From positions 1 through 64,000 of the forward strand of contig CAWGWA010000012.1 of assembly GCA_963826105.1 (NCBI GenBank): a DNA stretch of 64,000 bases, written 5' to 3'. Made by a program: the position numbers and the translations under genes. Under the pieces are notes generated by a model that was given only the letters and a program-made list of their open reading frames with translations, had not been told where the DNA came from and searched no databases. Below, in pieces: positions 33,162-41,743 of the stretch (position 1 is the first letter of the stretch; each line of letters begins with the position of its first letter). This stretch comes from WHTI01 sp963826105. GTDB lineage: Bacteria; Actinomycetota; CADDZG01; WHSQ01.

Positions 33162-35029
33162 ATGCTCTTGCGGCGGGCCAGGGCTTGTTCGATGACCGTC
33201 ATGATCTCGTCGCCGAGGAGTTCTTCGTGTTCCAGCAGCGCATCACGGAGCGCTTCGACGATGTCACGGTTCTGTTCCAGGATGTAGGTGACCTGGTCCT
33301 TGTGGCGCTTGAGTAGTTCCTCGACCTCACGCTTGGTGTCGTCGTTGCTCAGGACCTTGGCCACGATGTTGGGGCTGGAATGAGCTCCGTTGTTGACTGC
33401 CTCGTAGCTGACGAGCGAGGAACCCATCCCGAACGAGCCGATCATCTGAGCGGCGATGGCCGTTGCAGCGGTGAGGTCGGAGGAGGGACCCGTGCCTGAC
33501 TCGCCGAAGAAGATCTGCTCGGCGCACATCCCGCCGAACGCGATCTTGATGGTCGATTCGAGTTCCGATTTCGTGCGTGTGAACTTCTCCTCGGTGTCGG
33601 AGTGTGCCAGGAGGCCGAGGGCCTCGCGGCGCTTGATGATCGACAGCACCTCGAGCTTGCGCTTGCTCTCCGACATGTAGGCGGCGACTGCGTGTCCGGC
33701 CTCGTGGGTTGCGATGAGGTCGCGCTCGCGCATGCTGTAGGCGACGGGGTTGGCGAGGCCGATCTCTTCGGACAGACGAGCCCTCTGGATGTCCCGCCAG
33801 CTGAGTTCCTTGCGTCCGTCACGGATCGCCCACACCAGAGCCTCGTCAAGGATGTGCTCGAGCATCGCCGGGCTGTAGCCGAGGGTCATCGACGCGAGTT
33901 CATCGCGCAACTCGGGCCCATTCAATTCGCGTGTGTGGCTGCGCTTGTCGAGGAAGTAGTCGATGAGGTCGCGACGACCTGCACGACCCGGGAGGTCGAA
34001 ATAGAGCGTGCGGTCGAACCGCCCCGGTCGCATCAAGGCAGGGTCGAGTGAGTCGGCTCGGTTGGTGGCACCGATGATCAGGATGTTGCTGTAGGGAGCG
34101 GGCTTCTTTCTGATCTGCCTCTTGGTGGAACGGAACATGTTGACGAGATCGATGAACCGGTTCTTCATGCGGCCCCAGAAAGCGGGTGTGTCGAACGACT
34201 GGAGCTGGATCAGCAGCTCGTTGACCATGCTGCCGGCATCGGTCGAACCCATCCGCCAGGTAGTCATCGGTGAACGACCGTCGCGTGGCGCCATGGTCTC
34301 AACACCGCCGCGTCGTCCGCCGACCGCGTCGATCTCCTCGATGAACCCGATCGCGCCGCCTTCCTTGCGAGCCGCCTTCTTCAGCTCCTTGAAGAACGAC
34401 CGGATCTTGAAGGCGGTCATACCGAAGAACATCGACTGGAATGCGGGAGCCGAGACGAAGAAGAACGGCACGCCGGCTTCGGACGACATCGCCTTGGCGA
34501 GGTGCGTCTTACCGGTACCCGGCTTGCCTTCGAAGAGGATTCCTCGTCGAGGGTTGCCGCCGAGGTCCTCGCGGAACTCCTTGTAGGTGAGGAAGATCTG
34601 GAGGGTTCGAGTGACCTCCTCGAGAACGACGTCGACGCCGCGCACATCGTCGAAGCGCACGTCTAGCTGATCGGGGCTGTACCGGACGTGAGGGGACTTC
34701 CCCTGCGCCAATGGCATCAGCATCATCAGGCAGAGGACCACGACCAGGAGGATCGGAAGCATGATCAGCATCGCGTCGGGTCCGAGACTCGGGAGACCGA
34801 AGCCGATCGGGTTCCCTTCTATGGCACGGCGGCCGAAATAGATCGCGATCGGGAGCGCGAGGAGAGCGACGAAGCGGAGCCTGCGGAGGCGGTTCTTCTC
34901 GCGGATCTTGTGAACGCCCGCGCGGTGTTCCTCCGCCACGGCCCGGAAAGCATCGGGCTTGGGCGCGGTTTTCTTGGGGTGCGTCTTGGGCTCGACCTCG
35001 GTCGGCGAGGTCGGTTCCACTCTCTTCAA
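33158..35029 (-). CDS. Divergent FtsH-like membrane AAA metalloprotease
   Basis: This 623-residue protein has two membrane helices (about 51-66 and 86-107) with only about 20 residues between them, so the periplasmic domain of FtsH is missing. The AAA module has Walker A GKPGTGKT (168-175), a Walker B that reads IGFIEEID (227-234) instead of FIDEID, a pore loop MFFGM instead of MFVGV, an insertion of about 60 residues (240-310) and a normal second region of homology (ATNRADSLDPALMRPGRFDR). The M41 protease domain has HEAGH (442-446) and the third ligand D518. It is probably an active protease with altered ATPase behaviour. TTG start with GGGAGCAG. Confidence 0.85.
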   Translation of the reverse strand: MKRVEPTSPTEVEPKTHPKKTAPKPDAFRAVAEEHRAGVHKIREKNRLRRLRFVALLALPIAIYFGRRAIEGNPIGFGLPSLGPDAMLIMLPILLVVVLCLMMLMPLAQGKSPHVRYSPDQLDVRFDDVRGVDVVLEEVTRTLQIFLTYKEFREDLGGNPRRGILFEGKPGTGKTHLAKAMSSEAGVPFFFVSAPAFQSMFFGMTAFKIRSFFKELKKAARKEGGAIGFIEEIDAVGGRRGGVETMAPRDGRSPMTTWRMGSTDAGSMVNELLIQLQSFDTPAFWGRMKNRFIDLVNMFRSTKRQIRKKPAPYSNILIIGATNRADSLDPALMRPGRFDRTLYFDLPGRAGRRDLIDYFLDKRSHTRELNGPELRDELASMTLGYSPAMLEHILDEALVWAIRDGRKELSWRDIQRARLSEEIGLANPVAYSMRERDLIATHEAGHAVAAYMSESKRKLEVLSIIKRREALGLLAHSDTEEKFTRTKSELESTIKIAFGGMCAEQIFFGESGTGPSSDLTAATAIAAQMIGSFGMGSSLVSYEAVNNGAHSSPNIVAKVLSNDDTKREVEELLKRHKDQVTYILEQNRDIVEALRDALLEHEELLGDEIMTVIEQALARRKSI

Positions 35030-35089
35030 ATCTGCTCCCTGATCTAGCCCCGGGGGGCGGTTCTCACCGTGGGGCTTCGGGCCCCCTGC

Positions 35090-35683
35090 TTATGAGGTCG
35101 GCTCGCCGGGGGGTGCACCTTTAACCCCGAGCGACCCATAAGCCAGCGGTCCGAGGAGGAACGGGAGCGAAAGCGCGAAGGCCAGACCCCTGACCAGGCC
35201 GACACCGGCCCACGCAGCCTCGTCGTAGAGGGCCTCGGAGGCGATGTCGCCGATCCTCGAGACCAGCAACCAGACCAACCCAGAGAGGGCGAGCACCGAC
35301 AGGGTCATGCCGGGAGTCTTGACCAACGGGGCGAGACGAGGTCGTGCCAAACCCCGGGCCAGCGCGCTCGAGGCCTTCGGGACCAGGGCGCCTGCATCAT
35401 CGTCGAAGATCTTTCGAGCCGCCCCAAGGAACACGGGAAGAAGCAGCAGCTCGACGAGAAGCACGACCGTTCGGGCGAGATCGGCCTGGTCGAGGCGTTC
35501 GGCGTCGACACCGAGGATCTCTTCGGTCTCAAGCTCCCTGATCTGCGTCTCGATCTCCCTCACGCGCACGGCATCTCGGTACACATAGGTGATGACCAGG
35601 TTCAGCGGGACCAGAACGATCGCCACGACGAAGAACAGTGTGGCGAAGTTCCGAAAGGTCGCCCTCAGGCCTCGGTCGAGCAT
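35090..35683 (-). CDS. Membrane protein of unknown function
   Basis: This 197-residue protein has about four helices (FATLFFVVAIVLVPLNLVIT, TVVLLVELLLLPVFLGAARK, TLSVLALSGLVWLLVSRIGD, LVRGLAFALSLPFLLGPLAY). The helix order and LGPLAYGSLGVKG ending recall DUF-type glycerophosphoryl diester-like membrane domains, but no catalytic motif is visible. It is leaderless: TAGACT lies 6 nt before the ATG. It is divergent from the GT4 gene and lies next to the ftsH-like gene on the same strand. Confidence 0.7.
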   Translation of the reverse strand: MLDRGLRATFRNFATLFFVVAIVLVPLNLVITYVYRDAVRVREIETQIRELETEEILGVDAERLDQADLARTVVLLVELLLLPVFLGAARKIFDDDAGALVPKASSALARGLARPRLAPLVKTPGMTLSVLALSGLVWLLVSRIGDIASEALYDEAAWAGVGLVRGLAFALSLPFLLGPLAYGSLGVKGAPPGEPTS

Positions 35684-35689
35684 CGCGGG

Positions 35690-35695
35690 AGTCTA
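35690..35695 (-). promoter_or_regulatory. Candidate leaderless -10 (TAGACT) for the 35090-35683 gene
   Basis: TAGACT on the minus strand ends 6 nt before the ATG at 35683. Confidence 0.5.
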
Positions 35696-35707
35696 GTGCC
35701 AGCGGGC

Positions 35708-35713
35708 TAGGGT
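35708..35713 (+). promoter_or_regulatory. Candidate leaderless -10 (TAGGGT) for the GT4 gene
   Basis: TAGGGT ends 7 nt before the GTG at 35721. No ribosome binding site is present. Confidence 0.45.
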
Positions 35714-35720
35714 TTCGCCG

Positions 35721-37085
35721 GTGAAGATCCTTCTATGGCACGGGTACCTGCTTCGAGGTTCCGGGTCGAACATCTATTGCGCCAACACCGCGGCCGCGTG
35801 GCGGGCCCAGGGGCACGACGTGCTCATCTTGTGCCAGGAACGAGATGTCACCGGTCTCGACTTCGTCGACTCGGCCGGCACGTTCGCGCCCGACAACCAC
35901 TCATTCACCACCACCGATACCGGCGTGCCAACAGCCTCGGGCCGGGTCCGGGTGGTGAACCCCGACATCGGCGAGATCCTCCCGGTCTATGTCTTCGATG
36001 AGTACGAGGGGTTCCGAGCCAAGTTGTTCGTTGACCTCGAAGACGAAGAGTTGCGCGACTACACCGATCGGAACGTCAGCGCTCTGACCACCGCGATCTC
36101 CGACTTCGACCCCGATGTGGTGATCACCGGCCACGAGGTGATGGGGCCATACATCGCCAAGCTTGCGTGCGAGCCAACCGGAACCCGGTTCATCGCGAAG
36201 CTCCACGGGAGCGCGCTCGAGTATGCGGTGAAGCTCGAGGAGCGCTACCGGAACTACGCGTCCGAGGGACTGTCGGCCGCGGCGCGGGTGATCGGAGGCA
36301 GCCGCTACATGGTCGAGGAGGCCTCCCGCGTGATCCCCGGCTGGAGAGACAGGGCCGAGGTCATCAATCCCGGATGCGACGTCGATCTCTTCCGGCCGGC
36401 GGAACGTACCGACGGCCCTCCGACGGTGGCGTTCGTCGGCAAACTGATCGCCTCGAAGGGGGTGCACGACTTTCTCGCGGCGCTGGGGCTGACACACACG
36501 CGCCAACTGCGTGCGGTGGTGGTCGGGTACGGGGGGTTCGAGGTGCCCCTCCACGCCCTGTGGCACTCGCTGCACGCCGGCGCTCGTGGGGAGGCTCTCG
36601 CGATCGCCCGCCGAGGTGAGGATGGCCCGCTGGAGGCGCTCGAGACGTTTCTGGCGTCGGCTGAAGACAATTACTTCACGCGCGCGGCCGAGATCCCGGT
36701 CGAGTTCACCGGGCGTCTCGATCATGGACCCCTGTCGCTGGTGCTCCCGACCTTCGATGTGCTGGTCGTTCCGTCGGTACTGCCGGAGGCGTTCGGGATG
36801 GTGGCCGCCGAAGCCGCCGCCGCGGGCGTGATCCCGATCGTCCCGGGTCATTCGGGCATCGGGGAGATCGGCGCCGCGGTGGAAGAAGCGCTTGGGCGGC
36901 CGGGATTCGTCACCTTCGACCCGGCCGACCCGATCGTCGGCATCGCCGCCGCCATCGACCGTGTGCTTGCTCTGTCTCCCGAGGAACTGGCCGACGCTCG
37001 AGCTGCCGTGGTCGAGCTGGCTCGCACCCGATGGGCGTGGGAGCGCGTCGCCGACCTTCTGCTCGCCGCCGCGACCCGGCGTTAG
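35721..37085 (+). CDS. GT4-family glycosyltransferase
   Basis: This 454-residue GT-B enzyme starts MKILLWHGYLLRGSGSNIYC, where SGSNIYC is the N-terminal nucleotide-side Gly loop. The C-terminal domain has PTVAFVGKLIASKGVHDFLA and the acidic motif LPEAFGMVAAEAAAAGVIPI (E-x7-E type), typical of retaining GT4 transferases. It probably transfers a sugar to a lipid, thiol-precursor or cell-wall acceptor; the specific substrate is unknown. About 100 residues (GGFEVPLHALWHSLHAGARG to EDNYFTRAAEIPV) are inserted within the C-terminal domain relative to typical family members. Confidence 0.85.
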   Translation: MKILLWHGYLLRGSGSNIYCANTAAAWRAQGHDVLILCQERDVTGLDFVDSAGTFAPDNHSFTTTDTGVPTASGRVRVVNPDIGEILPVYVFDEYEGFRAKLFVDLEDEELRDYTDRNVSALTTAISDFDPDVVITGHEVMGPYIAKLACEPTGTRFIAKLHGSALEYAVKLEERYRNYASEGLSAAARVIGGSRYMVEEASRVIPGWRDRAEVINPGCDVDLFRPAERTDGPPTVAFVGKLIASKGVHDFLAALGLTHTRQLRAVVVGYGGFEVPLHALWHSLHAGARGEALAIARRGEDGPLEALETFLASAEDNYFTRAAEIPVEFTGRLDHGPLSLVLPTFDVLVVPSVLPEAFGMVAAEAAAAGVIPIVPGHSGIGEIGAAVEEALGRPGFVTFDPADPIVGIAAAIDRVLALSPEELADARAAVVELARTRWAWERVADLLLAAATRR

Positions 37086-37094
37086 CGCCGGCGC

Positions 37095-37100
37095 TAGTCT
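37095..37100 (+). promoter_or_regulatory. Candidate leaderless -10 (TAGTCT) for the lipocalin-like gene
   Basis: TAGTCT ends 6 nt before the ATG at 37107. Confidence 0.5.
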
Positions 37101-37106
37101 CTATCC

Positions 37107-38123
37107 ATGCCGTTCACCAACAACGGGACCGAGAACCTGATGCGATGGGATCGCAGGTCGTCCGGTTTCATCGAGGTTTGGTACGCAACGGTCAATCACG
37201 CGGAGACAGGCTCGGGGCTGTGGCTCCGCTATACGCTGACCGCTCCGGATGACGGGCCTGCGTACTGCGATCTCTGGGCCGTCTGCTTCGATCCCGATGG
37301 CAAGCGAACGGTCGCGATCAAGAACCGGAGATCCGTCGATCAGCTCGCTCCGGGGCACGGACGCGATGACGGCGCGATCGTGAGGATCGGCGATTCGTGG
37401 CTGTCGGAGTCCCATCTCGAAGGAAGCGTGGAGGAGGGCGACCACTCGATCCGTTGGTCACTCGATATCGAACCGGCCGATCGGTGCTTCCAGCACTTCC
37501 CCGCCCGGCTTCGCAAACGTGCGGAACGGAAGTTCTCGGCGCTGTGCTCGCCCAACCTCTCGGTGCCGTTCACCGGCGAGGTCCAGGTTGACGGGGAGAC
37601 CCTCACGTTCACCGGTGAGCACGGGTGCCAGTCACACCGGTGGGGGAAGCGTCAGGCCCTGTCATGGGCGTGGGCGCATTGTTCCAACTTCGAGCAGGGA
37701 GAACGCGCGGTCTTCGAAGCGGCCGCCGGTCGCACGACGCTCGGCCCGATCCCGATCCCGACCTTGACCTTCGTCTATCTCCGTTTCCGTGACGAGGACA
37801 TCGCTTTCAACGATCTCAAGTGGGCGGTCCGAGCGAAGGGGAGCTACGAGATGCCGACGTGGGCCTTCAGCGCGCGCAACGAGCGATGGAAGCTCGTCGG
37901 TGCGGCTCGGTCCCCGATCGATAGGTTCGTGCAAGTCCGCTACGAGGACCCCGACGCGACCTCTCATTTCTGTGCCAATACCGAGATCGCCGACCTCGCC
38001 CTCGAGCTCTACGGTCTCGAAGACGGACGCTGGTTGCACGTCACCTCGCTGTCGTCGATCAAGGGAGCTCACCTCGAGTTCGGCCGCAAGGATCCGTTCG
38101 CCGAGATGCCGGTGAGTCTCTAG
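37107..38123 (+). CDS. Putative lipocalin-like protein (tocopherol cyclase/CrtC-type fold)
   Basis: This 338-residue protein has no signal peptide or membrane helix. It shows many aromatic beta strands and the motif GCQSHRWGKRQALSWAWAHC, matching the G-x3-H-x-W-G pattern of tocopherol cyclase, hydroxyneurosporene synthase (CrtC) and AttH-like double beta-barrels. Repeated strand pairs (LRYTLTAPDDGPAYCDLWAV, FRDEDIAFNDLKWAVRAK) fit a lipid-binding barrel. The assignment rests on this pattern only; function is unknown. It starts 21 nt after the GT4 stop but has its own -10. It is convergent with arfB with a CTAG overlap. Confidence 0.5.
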   Translation: MPFTNNGTENLMRWDRRSSGFIEVWYATVNHAETGSGLWLRYTLTAPDDGPAYCDLWAVCFDPDGKRTVAIKNRRSVDQLAPGHGRDDGAIVRIGDSWLSESHLEGSVEEGDHSIRWSLDIEPADRCFQHFPARLRKRAERKFSALCSPNLSVPFTGEVQVDGETLTFTGEHGCQSHRWGKRQALSWAWAHCSNFEQGERAVFEAAAGRTTLGPIPIPTLTFVYLRFRDEDIAFNDLKWAVRAKGSYEMPTWAFSARNERWKLVGAARSPIDRFVQVRYEDPDATSHFCANTEIADLALELYGLEDGRWLHVTSLSSIKGAHLEFGRKDPFAEMPVSL

Positions 38124-38539
38124 AAATCCTCGTCCCTGATCGAGCGCTGCCGTTTCGTTTCCGCGCGGCGCTTCTTCTCCTGGATGCGACGCTCCTTCGC
38201 CGCGCGCGAGGGCTCGGTCCCGACCCTCGTCTTCGGTTCTTTGAGGGCGGCCGCTACGGTGCGAGCGAGTCGCTCGGCGACATCCTGGCGGTTGCGCATC
38301 TGCGATCGGTATCGGTCGCTGGACAGCCGGAGGTTCCCGGACGAGTCGACACGGCTCCCGAGCTTCTGTAGCACCCTGGCGCGCTGACGCGGACCGAGAG
38401 CTCGGGACGTCTCGACATTCCACGCGACGTCCACCCGAGTGGAAGTCTTGTTCGCGTGCTGGCCCCCCGGCCCGCCCGACTGACTGAACGTCAGCTGGAG
38501 CTCATCGCCCGGGATCACGACACTCCGGTTGACCCTCAC
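38120..38539 (-). CDS. arfB: Ribosome-rescue peptidyl-tRNA hydrolase ArfB
   Basis: The GTG at 38539 gives 139 residues beginning VRVNRSVVIPGDELQLTFSQ, then SGGPGGQHANKTSTRVDVAW with the catalytic GGQ. The C-terminal basic tail (SRAAKERRIQEKKRRAETKR) inserts into the empty mRNA channel. ArfB/YaeJ releases peptides from ribosomes stalled on non-stop mRNA without a stop codon. It follows yyaL closely, 8 nt after its stop. The frame is open upstream into yyaL, but the family N-terminus fixes the start here. Confidence 0.9.
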   Translation of the reverse strand: MRVNRSVVIPGDELQLTFSQSGGPGGQHANKTSTRVDVAWNVETSRALGPRQRARVLQKLGSRVDSSGNLRLSSDRYRSQMRNRQDVAERLARTVAAALKEPKTRVGTEPSRAAKERRIQEKKRRAETKRQRSIRDEDF

Positions 38540-38547
38540 CCCGCCTC

Positions 38548-40542
38548 TCAAATCTGCTCCCTTAAGGCGCCAGCGTCGGTCACTGGGAGGAGGCACACGC
38601 CGCGGTGGCAGACATATGCGGCCGCCTTGCCCTCGACCGGACCCCGGCCCTCGATCAACGGCGTCAGTCCTTCGAGCGAGGAGGGATCGTCCGGCGCGAT
38701 CTGGATCTTGTTCGGCCGGTAGCGCTCGCGCACGACGTCGAGGAGAGGCTCGCGGCGGGGGCCGAGGATGACGATCTCGGCCGGGTTGGAGGTGTAGAAA
38801 TCGATCGCACCGAGCAGGGTCCCGAAGCCGGTCGGGGAGCGGCCGGCGGCATCGGCCAGCGGCCTCATCGCGGCCAGGGCGACGTCTTCGTAATCGTTCC
38901 TGCCGGTTATCAGCGCCATCTTCTGTAGTCCCAGTGCCAGTACGGAGTTCGCCGACGGAACCGCGTTGTCGACCAGCTCCTTCGGTCTGGTGATCAGTTC
39001 GGGCGCGTCGGTCCCGGTCGTGAAGAAGGTGTCCTCGGACGCGAACAGGCGGATCGCCTCGTCCGCGGCCCAGCGCGCAGACTCCAGCCAGGTGGCCGAT
39101 CCGGTCGCTTCGAACAGGGCGAGGCATCCCTCCAGCACGAAGGCGTAGTCCTCTGCGTACCCGAGATGCTTGACGAACTTCTCGCCGGCATCAGTTTCCC
39201 GGTAGGAGCGCATCAGGCGGCCATCTACCCGCATCGTGGTGAGGACGAAGTCCATCGCTTCGCCGGCCGCGGCGATCCATGCGGGCTCGCCCAGCGCGAA
39301 ACCGGCCTCCGCGAGCGCAGCCGCGGTGAGCCCGTTCCATCCGGCCAGGACCTTCGAATCGGTTCCCGGACGCACCCTGGTGTTCCTCGACGCGAGGAGC
39401 GCCCCGCGGACGCGCTCCTCTGCGTCCGATTCGATCACCCCCGCGTGTACCGGGACGCTCTTGCCTTCGAAGTTGCCGGGCTCGGTGAACCCGAATGCCT
39501 CGGCCGCCAGGTCGAAGTCGTCACCGGTCGCGTCCCGGACCTCATCCAGCGTGAAGGCGTAGAACTTGCCCTCCTCGCCCTCGGAGTCGGCATCGAGCGA
39601 CGACCAGAACCCGCCCGCCGGGTCGCGCATCTCAGCGAGCAGCCAGGCGACCGTCATCTCGGAGACCTTCCGGTGACGAAGGTTGCCGGTGTTCTGCCAC
39701 GAGCGCGCGTAGGTGCGGAGGAGTTGAGCGTTGTCGTAGAGCATCTTCTCGAAGTGGGGGATCAGCCAGTAGGGATCGACCGAGTAGCGGGCGAACCCGC
39801 CGGCGAGTTGGTCGAACATCCCACCCGCAGCCATCCTGTCGAGGGTCGCCGTCGCCATCCCGGAGGCTTCGGCGTTGCCACGGCCCCCGGCCGCTAGGAG
39901 AACGTCGATCACCATCGCTTGGGGGAACTTCGGAGCGCCGCCGAAGCCGCCGTAGTTCGGATCGAAGTTCGCCTTGAGGGCGGCGATCACTCGCTCGACG
40001 ATGCCCGCGTCGATCTCCCCGGCCCCCGGGCCGAGAGCATCTTGCTCCTTGATGTGGGCGGTGAGCTTCTGGCCCTGTTCGTGGACCTCGTCGCGGCGCT
40101 CCCTCCAGGCCTCGGCGATCGAGGTCAGTAGCTTCTTGAACGAAGGCATCCCATGGCGATCGACGTTCGGGAAGTAGGTGCCGCCGAAGAATGGATCGCC
40201 GTCGGGAGTGAGGAACATCGTCATCGGCCAACCCCCCTGGCCCGTCATCGCTTGGACGGCGGTCATGTAGATGCCGTCGATGTCGGGCCGCTCCTCGCGA
40301 TCGACCTTGATCGAGACGAACGATTCGTTCATGAGCTTTGCGGTCTCGGGATCCTCGAACGATTCGTGCTCCATCACGTGACACCAGTGGCACGCGGCGT
40401 ATCCGACCGACAGGAGGACCGGCTTGTCTTCGTCCCGTGCTTTGGAGAACGCCTCGTCTCCCCACGGGTACCAGTCGACCGGATTGTCCTTGTGCTGCAG
40501 GAGGTAAGGGCTTGTCTCCTCGGCGAGTCGGTTGGCCATCAT
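38548..40542 (-). CDS. yyaL: Thioredoxin-domain DUF255/YyaL protein
   Basis: This 664-residue protein has the DUF255 N-terminal thioredoxin-like domain (NRLAEETSPYLLQHKDNPVD, then WYPWGDEAFSKARDEDKPVL and the redox motif C51-H-W-C54) followed by an alpha6/alpha6 barrel (PKFPQAMVIDVLLAAGG, GWNGLTAAALAEAGFALGEP). This matches YyaL/spermatogenesis-associated protein 20. The family is conserved, but its substrate is not established. It starts MMANRL; either Met may be used. Confidence 0.92.
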   Translation of the reverse strand: MMANRLAEETSPYLLQHKDNPVDWYPWGDEAFSKARDEDKPVLLSVGYAACHWCHVMEHESFEDPETAKLMNESFVSIKVDREERPDIDGIYMTAVQAMTGQGGWPMTMFLTPDGDPFFGGTYFPNVDRHGMPSFKKLLTSIAEAWRERRDEVHEQGQKLTAHIKEQDALGPGAGEIDAGIVERVIAALKANFDPNYGGFGGAPKFPQAMVIDVLLAAGGRGNAEASGMATATLDRMAAGGMFDQLAGGFARYSVDPYWLIPHFEKMLYDNAQLLRTYARSWQNTGNLRHRKVSEMTVAWLLAEMRDPAGGFWSSLDADSEGEEGKFYAFTLDEVRDATGDDFDLAAEAFGFTEPGNFEGKSVPVHAGVIESDAEERVRGALLASRNTRVRPGTDSKVLAGWNGLTAAALAEAGFALGEPAWIAAAGEAMDFVLTTMRVDGRLMRSYRETDAGEKFVKHLGYAEDYAFVLEGCLALFEATGSATWLESARWAADEAIRLFASEDTFFTTGTDAPELITRPKELVDNAVPSANSVLALGLQKMALITGRNDYEDVALAAMRPLADAAGRSPTGFGTLLGAIDFYTSNPAEIVILGPRREPLLDVVRERYRPNKIQIAPDDPSSLEGLTPLIEGRGPVEGKAAAYVCHRGVCLLPVTDAGALREQI

Positions 40543-40558
40543 GAATGGATAACAGCAC

Positions 40559-40564
40559 TAGAGT
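40559..40564 (+). promoter_or_regulatory. Candidate leaderless -10 (TAGAGT) for the small membrane protein
   Basis: TAGAGT ends 6 nt before the ATG at 40571. The yyaL gene begins on the other strand only 16 bp to the left. Confidence 0.5.
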
Positions 40565-40570
40565 CACGGC

Positions 40571-40858
40571 ATGGCCTGGCTCGCTTACGTGCTCCTTCCG
40601 TTCACCGGCCTACCCGCGTTCCTGAAGGGGCGTGATGCGCGCACGCGGTTCCACGGGCTCCAGTCGATCTTCTACGGATTCCTGTGGCCGGCGCTCCTGT
40701 TCGGTGCGTCCTACCTGTCGGCCGCAGTCACGCAGATCGCCTTCGGGCTGGGAGGACTCGTGTGGCTCGGCCTTCTATTCGGAACGATGCTCGGGCGCGA
40801 CCCGAAGCTTCCGTTCATCTCGGAGTTCCTGACCAGGGCAGCGGAAGAGAGCTTCTAG
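40571..40858 (+). CDS. Small DUF4870-like membrane protein
   Basis: This 95-residue protein has three helices (MAWLAYVLLPFTGLPAFLKG, QSIFYGFLWPALLFGASYLS, IAFGLGGLVWLGLLFGTMLG) and an RTRFHGLQS motif after the first helix. The arrangement, including the R-x-H-x-x-Q segment, resembles DUF4870/TIC20-like small membrane proteins of unknown function. It is leaderless and convergent with the next gene through CTAG. Confidence 0.7.
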   Translation: MAWLAYVLLPFTGLPAFLKGRDARTRFHGLQSIFYGFLWPALLFGASYLSAAVTQIAFGLGGLVWLGLLFGTMLGRDPKLPFISEFLTRAAEESF

Positions 40859-41601
40859 ACGCCGGTCGGGCGCTGTGTGAAGCACATCCGACAGGACGTC
40901 GCCATCGAGCCGTTGACCGCCCCGCAGGTCGGGCACTTCCAGAACGGGCCCGGCTCCTCGGGTAACTGATGTGCTCCCTCGGTCTGCACTTGCTCGTGGA
41001 CCGGATCGTCGTGAGTCTCCTGGGCAACCGGTTCGGCGGCCGCGGTGTGAGTCTCGGTAACCGTCTCCGGAGTTGCGGTCTGCTGCTCGACCGCGCCCCC
41101 TGCTGCCGGGGCGGCGACCCATTGGCCGGTGCGCTCTTCGTAGACGAGGAGTTCGTCACCGCGGCGGAACCACCAGCGACCGTCGCGCTCGAAGGGCTGT
41201 TCCTGAGGTTCTTCGGAGATCGATGCCTGCTGCTGCGCAGCCTGCGCCTCGCGGATCTGAAGTTCCTGCTCCGCTTGATATGCCGCTTGGGCTCGTGCGA
41301 TCTCGGCGGCTTCCGTGTCACCCCTTGCTTCGGCCGCCGCCGCATCGAGGACGTCCTCACCGCTCAGCGGCTGGATACCGCCGGAGTAGATCGAGGCCTC
41401 CGGCTCGGGCTCGAGTTCGACCGCGGAGGAATCCACACCGGCCGGCTCTTCAGTCGCCGGGGATGCATCGGCGACGGGCCGGGCCTTCAGCGCCTTGGCG
41501 ATCCCGCCCAGCTGGAGCAGGCCGATCAGCCCGATGAAGGCGATCAGGCCGAGGAGGGCCAAGACTACGAACTGAAAGGTCTCGGTATCGATGGTCGGCA
41601 T
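40855..41601 (-). CDS. Membrane-anchored protein with C-terminal RanBP2-type zinc ribbon
   Basis: This 248-residue protein starts with one membrane helix (FVVLALLGLIAFIGLIGLLQ). A Glu/Ala/Gln-rich, probably coiled-coil stretch follows (AAAEARGDTEAAEIARAQAA), then a short GYF-like strand pair (DGRWWFRRGDELLVYEERTG). It ends in FWKCPTCGAVNGSMATSC with a final MCFTQRP. The CPTC...CRMC pairs with the W-x-C-P-x-C-G-A-x-N pattern fit a zinc ribbon of the zf-RanBP type. Such modules bind RNA, ubiquitin-like proteins or partners in other organisms; the target here is unknown. The ribosome binding site is GGAGGA. Confidence 0.7.
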   Translation of the reverse strand: MPTIDTETFQFVVLALLGLIAFIGLIGLLQLGGIAKALKARPVADASPATEEPAGVDSSAVELEPEPEASIYSGGIQPLSGEDVLDAAAAEARGDTEAAEIARAQAAYQAEQELQIREAQAAQQQASISEEPQEQPFERDGRWWFRRGDELLVYEERTGQWVAAPAAGGAVEQQTATPETVTETHTAAAEPVAQETHDDPVHEQVQTEGAHQLPEEPGPFWKCPTCGAVNGSMATSCRMCFTQRPTGV

Positions 41602-41705
41602 TCGTTCCTCCTACGGTCACGAGCGTCGTCGTGGACTTATGTCTCCAGCTAGGTCTTCGGTTCCTGTCACATCCTGCCTTACCTTGCCCCAAAATCCCTC
41701 GCGCG

Positions 41706-41743
41706 CCAACCGCCGCCGTTCAGGTAGACACGGCGGCGGTTGG
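41706..41743 (-). terminator. 14-bp hairpin downstream of the 41807-42277 gene
   Basis: CCAACCGCCGCCGT (41706-41719) and ACGGCGGCGGTTGG (41730-41743) form a perfect 14-bp stem with a 10-base loop. In minus-strand transcription it follows the membrane-protein gene, and a short T run (ATTTTG) lies about 10 nt beyond it, consistent with a terminator. The rest of 41602-41806 shows no gene. Confidence 0.55.

Noticed and set aside
38120..39127. A 335-codon arfB with a long N-terminal extension
   Set aside because: The extension is Arg-rich shadow sequence inside yyaL; the family N-terminus begins at the GTG at 38539.
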